Shown here: positions 5,539-8,121 of the stretch, one piece after another
How positions within the stretch are numbered: position 1 is the first letter of the stretch
Layout of the letters: each line of letters opens with the position of its first letter
Source of the DNA: Comamonas sp.
Lineage (GTDB): Bacteria > Pseudomonadota > Gammaproteobacteria > Burkholderiales > Burkholderiaceae_C
Direction of reading: 5' to 3'
Assembly: GCA_019236485.1 (NCBI GenBank)
Contig: JAFAIY010000337.1
Coordinates: forward strand, 1-8,121
DNA length: 8,121 nt
The notes under the pieces: model-generated
Told to the model about the DNA's origin: nothing
Seen by the model: only the letters and a program-made list of their open reading frames with translations
Database searches by the model: none
Made by a program: the position numbers and the translations under genes

Positions 5539-7242
5539 TTACATGCCCGAATAGTTGGGGCCGCCGCCGCCTTCTGGCGTGATCCAGACGATGTTCTGCG
5601 TCGGATCCTTGATGTCGCAGGTCTTGCAGTGCACGCAGTTCTGCGCATTGATCTGCAGGCGCTGCTTGCCGGCATCGGCCTCGTCCTCGACAAACTCGTA
5701 CACCCCCGCCGGGCAGTAGCGCTGCTCGGGGCCGGCGAACTTGGTCAGGTTCACGTTGACGGGAATGCTGGCGTCCTTGAGCGTCAGGTGCGCGGGCTGG
5801 TTCTCGGCGTGGTTGGTGTTGCTGATGAAGACGCTGGAGAGGCGGTCAAAGGTCAACTTGCCGTCGGGCTTGGGATACTCGATGGGCGTGCATTCGGCCG
5901 CGGGCTTGAGGTAGGCGTGATCGGGCTTGTTGCGGTGCAGCGTCCAGGGGATGTTGCCGCGCAGCACGAACTGCTCGAGGCCGTTCATCAGCGTGGCCGT
6001 GGTCAGACCCTTCTTGAACCAGGCCTTGAAGTTGCGGGCCTTCCACAGCTCGTCATACAGCCAGCTGTTCTCGAAGCTATAGGTATAGGCGCTGAGTTCG
6101 TCGTGCTGACGGCCGGCGACCAGGGCGTCGTAAGCGGCCTCGGCGGCCAGCATGCCGGTCTTGATGGCCGCGTGGCTGCCCTTGATGCGGCTGACGTTGA
6201 GGAAGCCGGCGTCGCAGCCCACCAGAGCGCCGCCCGGGAAGACAAAGCGCGGCAGGCTGGAGATGCCGCCGGCCGTGATGGCGCGCGCGCCGTAGGAGAT
6301 GCGCTTGGCGGGCTTGATGCCCTGGGACTCGTCGCCTTCGAGGTAGTAGCGGATGTTGGGATGGGTCTTCCAGCGCTGCATCTCCTCGAACGGAGACAGA
6401 TAGGGGTTGCTGTAGTCCAGACCGGTGATGAAGCCCAGCGTCACCAGATTGTCTTCAAGGTGATAGAGGAAGGCGCCGCCATAGGTGTCGCTCTTCATGG
6501 GCCAGCCGGCGGTATGCAGCACCATGCCGGGCTTGTGGCGCTTGGGGTCGATTTCCCAGAGTTCCTTCACGCCGATGCCATAGGTCTGCGGGTCGCGGTT
6601 GGCGTCCAGGCTGAACTTGGCGATCACCTGCTTGCCCAGGTGACCGCGCGCGCCTTCGGAGAAGATGGTGTACTTGGCATGCAGTTCCATGCCCAGCTGG
6701 AAGTCGCCCGTGGGCTCGCCGTCCTTGCCCACGCCCATATTGCCCGTGGCCACGCCCTTGACCGAGCCGTCTTCGTTGTACAGCACTTCGGCGGCCGCAA
6801 AACCGGGGAAGATTTCCACGCCCAGGGCTTCGGCCTGCTCGGCCAGCCACTTGGTGAAGAAGCCCAGGCGCACGATGTAGTTGCCTTCGTTGTGGAAGCA
6901 CTTGGGCAGCAGCCAGTTGGGGGTGCGCAGCGAGCTCTTCTCGCCCAGGAACACCATGGCGTCGTCGGTCACGGGCTGGTTCAGGGGCGCGCCCTTTTCC
7001 TTCCAGTCGGGGATCAGCTCATTGAGCGCACGCGGGTCCATGATGGCGCCCGACAGCGTATGGGCGCCGGGTTCCGAGCCTTTTTCCAGCACGACGACGG
7101 AGACATCCTGACCTTTTTCGGCAGCCAGCTGCTTGAGGCGGATGGCCGTGGCCAAGCCACCGGGGCCCCCGCCCACCACCACCACGTCATATTCCATGGC
7201 CTCGCGCGGGCCGTACTGGGCCAGGATTTCTTCGTTTGTCAT
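5539..7242 (-). CDS. Electron transfer flavoprotein-ubiquinone oxidoreductase (ETF-QO)
   Basis: This 567-residue, membrane-associated flavoprotein with an iron-sulfur cluster takes electrons from reduced ETF, which collects them from acyl-CoA and other dehydrogenases, and passes them to ubiquinone. The FAD-binding motif is GGGPGG in VVVVGGGPGGLATAIRL (20-36), followed by the conserved GAHTLSGAIMDPRAL (59-73). Near the C-terminus are the four cluster cysteines C510 (RYCPAGVYE), C536, C539 and C542 (CVHCKTC). Their 26-3-3 spacing is close to the 25-3-3 of the human enzyme (C561, C586, C589, C592). The length is normal for the family. I chose the ATG at 7242, since the frame stays open for 80 further codons but that stretch is not family-like. 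The Shine-Dalgarno is poor. It has its own terminator and is divergent from a thioesterase gene; no etfAB genes are in the window. Confidence 0.96.
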   Translation of the reverse strand: MTNEEILAQYGPREAMEYDVVVVGGGPGGLATAIRLKQLAAEKGQDVSVVVLEKGSEPGAHTLSGAIMDPRALNELIPDWKEKGAPLNQPVTDDAMVFLGEKSSLRTPNWLLPKCFHNEGNYIVRLGFFTKWLAEQAEALGVEIFPGFAAAEVLYNEDGSVKGVATGNMGVGKDGEPTGDFQLGMELHAKYTIFSEGARGHLGKQVIAKFSLDANRDPQTYGIGVKELWEIDPKRHKPGMVLHTAGWPMKSDTYGGAFLYHLEDNLVTLGFITGLDYSNPYLSPFEEMQRWKTHPNIRYYLEGDESQGIKPAKRISYGARAITAGGISSLPRFVFPGGALVGCDAGFLNVSRIKGSHAAIKTGMLAAEAAYDALVAGRQHDELSAYTYSFENSWLYDELWKARNFKAWFKKGLTTATLMNGLEQFVLRGNIPWTLHRNKPDHAYLKPAAECTPIEYPKPDGKLTFDRLSSVFISNTNHAENQPAHLTLKDASIPVNVNLTKFAGPEQRYCPAGVYEFVEDEADAGKQRLQINAQNCVHCKTCDIKDPTQNIVWITPEGGGGPNYSGM

Positions 7243-7503
7243 CGGGAGAGTCTCGCTTGAATAATGAATTGGAAAACCGGCGTGCGCGGCCTGGCAGCTA
7301 GCTGCTGGAAAAAACCGCGATGCGGGCGATTCTATGCTGGCCTTTCGGCACGACCGTGCAGATTTGGCGACAGCGTCTCGCTGCATGTTGCGGCACAGTC
7401 CATAGGCTAGTGCCCGTGCCGGGCAGCGCCATCCCTCAAAGCAACTAGAGCGGGTCTGGGATGCAAGGCCCGGAAAGCCCAATCAGACAGGAGACAAAGT
7501 GCT
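7243..7503. promoter_or_regulatory. Divergent promoter region of ETF-QO and thioesterase
   Basis: The 261 bp must hold both promoters. For ETF-QO, TAGAAT on the minus strand (plus-strand 7329-7334) is a good -10 match, about 87 bp before the start, but no good -35 accompanies it. A perfect 12-bp palindrome GCAGCTAGCTGC at 7294-7305 lies between that -10 and the ETF-QO start and could be an operator. A small 6-bp hairpin (TGCCCG 7411-7416, CGGGCA 7420-7425) lies on the thioesterase side. The ETF-QO reading frame is open across most of this region, but its composition and lack of family resemblance argue against coding. Confidence 0.4.
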
Positions 7504-7926
7504 ATGAAAATTGAGTTGCCGGAACAGAAGAAGCAGGTCTATGAAACGCGCTTTCCCGTGCGTTGGGGCGATATGGACGCCATGGGCCATGTGAACAACG
7601 CCCAGTACTTCCGCTATCTGGAGACGGCCCGCATCGACTGGATGCGCAGCATAGGCCTGAATCCCGACCCGAGCGGCCAGGGGCCGGTCATCGTCAATGC
7701 CTTCTGCAATTTCTATCAGCAGCTCAGCTATCCCGACGAGGTGCTGCTCAAGATGTTCGTCAGCGACCCCGCCCGCACGACCTTCGAGACCTGGGCCACC
7801 ATGGAGCGGGTGGCCCAGCCCGGCGTGATCTGCGCGGCGGGCGGCGGCACGGTGATCTGGGTGGACTTTCCCCGGCAGAAGGCCGCGGACCTGCCGGACT
7901 GGATACGTGCCATGGCGCAGGCCTGA
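7504..7926 (+). CDS. Acyl-CoA thioesterase, 4HBT/hotdog fold (YbgC/FadM-like)
   Basis: This 140-residue cytoplasmic enzyme should hydrolyse an acyl-CoA thioester to the free acid and CoA. The N-terminal signature RWGDMDAMGHVNNAQYFRYL (20-39) is the 4-hydroxybenzoyl-CoA thioesterase motif; D25 aligns with the catalytic aspartate (D17) of the Pseudomonas enzyme. The rest alternates strands as expected for a single hotdog domain (VIVNAFCNFYQQLSYPDEVLL, ICAAGGGTVIWVDF), and the length is normal for the family. AGGAG at 7489-7493 lies 10 bases before the ATG. The gene is divergent from ETF-QO, which suggests a shared role in fatty-acid or aromatic acyl-CoA breakdown. The acyl chain preferred cannot be told. 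Confidence 0.92.
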   Translation: MKIELPEQKKQVYETRFPVRWGDMDAMGHVNNAQYFRYLETARIDWMRSIGLNPDPSGQGPVIVNAFCNFYQQLSYPDEVLLKMFVSDPARTTFETWATMERVAQPGVICAAGGGTVIWVDFPRQKAADLPDWIRAMAQA

Positions 7927-7929
7927 TTT

Positions 7930-7975
7930 GTTCGGAAAACCGAATTTAATCTGCGGGTCTGGTTCGGAAATTCGA
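7930..7975. promoter_or_regulatory. Tandem GTTCGGAAA boxes after the thioesterase gene
   Basis: GTTCGGAAA occurs at 7930-7938 and again at 7962-7970, exactly 32 bp apart, about three helical turns. The first copy is part of a dyad TTCGG-AAAA-CCGAA (7931-7944); the second is a degenerate dyad ending in TTCGA. The first dyad with the following TTTAAT could also be a weak terminator for the thioesterase gene, but its stem is only 5 bp. The phased repeat directly before a promoter-like sequence fits a pair of operators better. Confidence 0.45.
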
Positions 7976-7980
7976 TGGTC

Positions 7981-8009
7981 TTCATGCAAAAAAGTATGCT
8001 GCTTATAAG
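7981..8009 (+). promoter_or_regulatory. Putative sigma-70 promoter for a gene beyond the right edge
   Basis: TTCATG at 7981-7986 and TATAAG at 8004-8009 are separated by 17 bp. The -10 matches consensus at five of six positions, the -35 at three. It follows directly after the GTTCGGAAA boxes. The gene it would serve is not in the window. Confidence 0.4.
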
Positions 8010-8121
8010 TAAATCATGGATTTAGGCGCGAAATCCTAGTTGGCACGGTATGTGCTTTGATCGTGCAGGCCGCGCCAGAGCGGCTGCCTAAAGCTGGGGC
8101 TTGCTCGCCGGAATGGATTCA
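8010..8121. other. Non-coding right edge
   Basis: Only very short frames are present: one of 7 codons from the ATG at 8016 and one of 13 codons from the ATG at 8051, neither with a good ribosome binding site. An ATG at 8113 stays open to the window end and could start the next gene, but the visible part is too short to judge. This is probably a leader. Confidence 0.3.

Noticed and set aside
5434..7260. A 608-codon open frame on the plus strand antisense to ETF-QO
   Set aside because: It mirrors the ETF-QO gene, its product is a Gly/Ala/His/Val-rich string without recognisable domains, and such antisense frames are common in G/C-rich genes with biased third positions.
7243..7482. 80-residue N-terminal extension of ETF-QO
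   Set aside because: The frame is open, but the stretch lies before the family-like start MTNEEILAQYG, has irregular composition, overlaps the probable promoter region and does not resemble a signal or targeting sequence needed in bacteria.
7483..7989. A 168-codon minus-strand frame over the thioesterase gene
   Set aside because: It is an antisense shadow of the hotdog thioesterase, and its product shows no domain.

Overview
The window is about 60-65% G+C, with dense genes, long spurious antisense reading frames and strong G/C third-position bias. The protein types (LysR/MFS pair, ETF-ubiquinone oxidoreductase, COG2984-type ABC importer) and an intergenic hairpin built on AGCGCTGGCAGCT point to a beta-proteobacterium, most likely Comamonadaceae (Comamonas, Delftia or Acidovorax-like). 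The genus is an inference from style; no marker gene is present.

Layout. (1) 1-502, minus: the N-terminal 167 codons of a LysR-type regulator, cut by the window edge. (2) 503-694: an A/T-rich divergent control region with several palindromes. (3) 695-2161, plus: a DHA2-type (EmrB/QacA-like) MFS exporter, closed by a perfect 15-bp hairpin that can terminate in both directions. (4) 2237-5023, minus: a three-gene ABC importer operon, read as periplasmic binding protein (4055-5023), permease (3053-3937) and ATPase (2237-3031). It belongs to the TrpXYZ-like group (COG2984/COG4120/COG1101), and an intrinsic terminator or attenuator lies between the first and second genes. (5) 5024-5478: a roughly 450-bp non-coding region upstream of that operon with two related CGCAA-N-TTGCG palindromes. 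(6) 5539-7242, minus: complete ETF-ubiquinone oxidoreductase with its own terminator. (7) 7243-7503: divergent promoter region. (8) 7504-7926, plus: a small hotdog-fold acyl-CoA thioesterase. (9) 7927-8121: non-coding, with a repeated GTTCGGAAA box and a promoter-like sequence aimed at a gene beyond the right edge.

How the genes may work together. The LysR regulator probably controls the divergent MFS exporter. The ETF-QO passes electrons from acyl-CoA dehydrogenases, via ETF, to ubiquinone, and the divergent thioesterase also acts on acyl-CoA metabolism, so these two are plausibly linked functionally. The ABC importer has its own leader and is separated from ETF-QO by a strong terminator; its substrate cannot be read from the sequence.

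I see no CRISPR array, insertion sequence, phage gene, tRNA or rRNA, and no clearly new multi-gene system. The points most worth a second look are regulatory: the attenuator inside the ABC operon, its long leader with paired palindromes, the tandem boxes at the right edge and the dispersed-repeat-like terminator.
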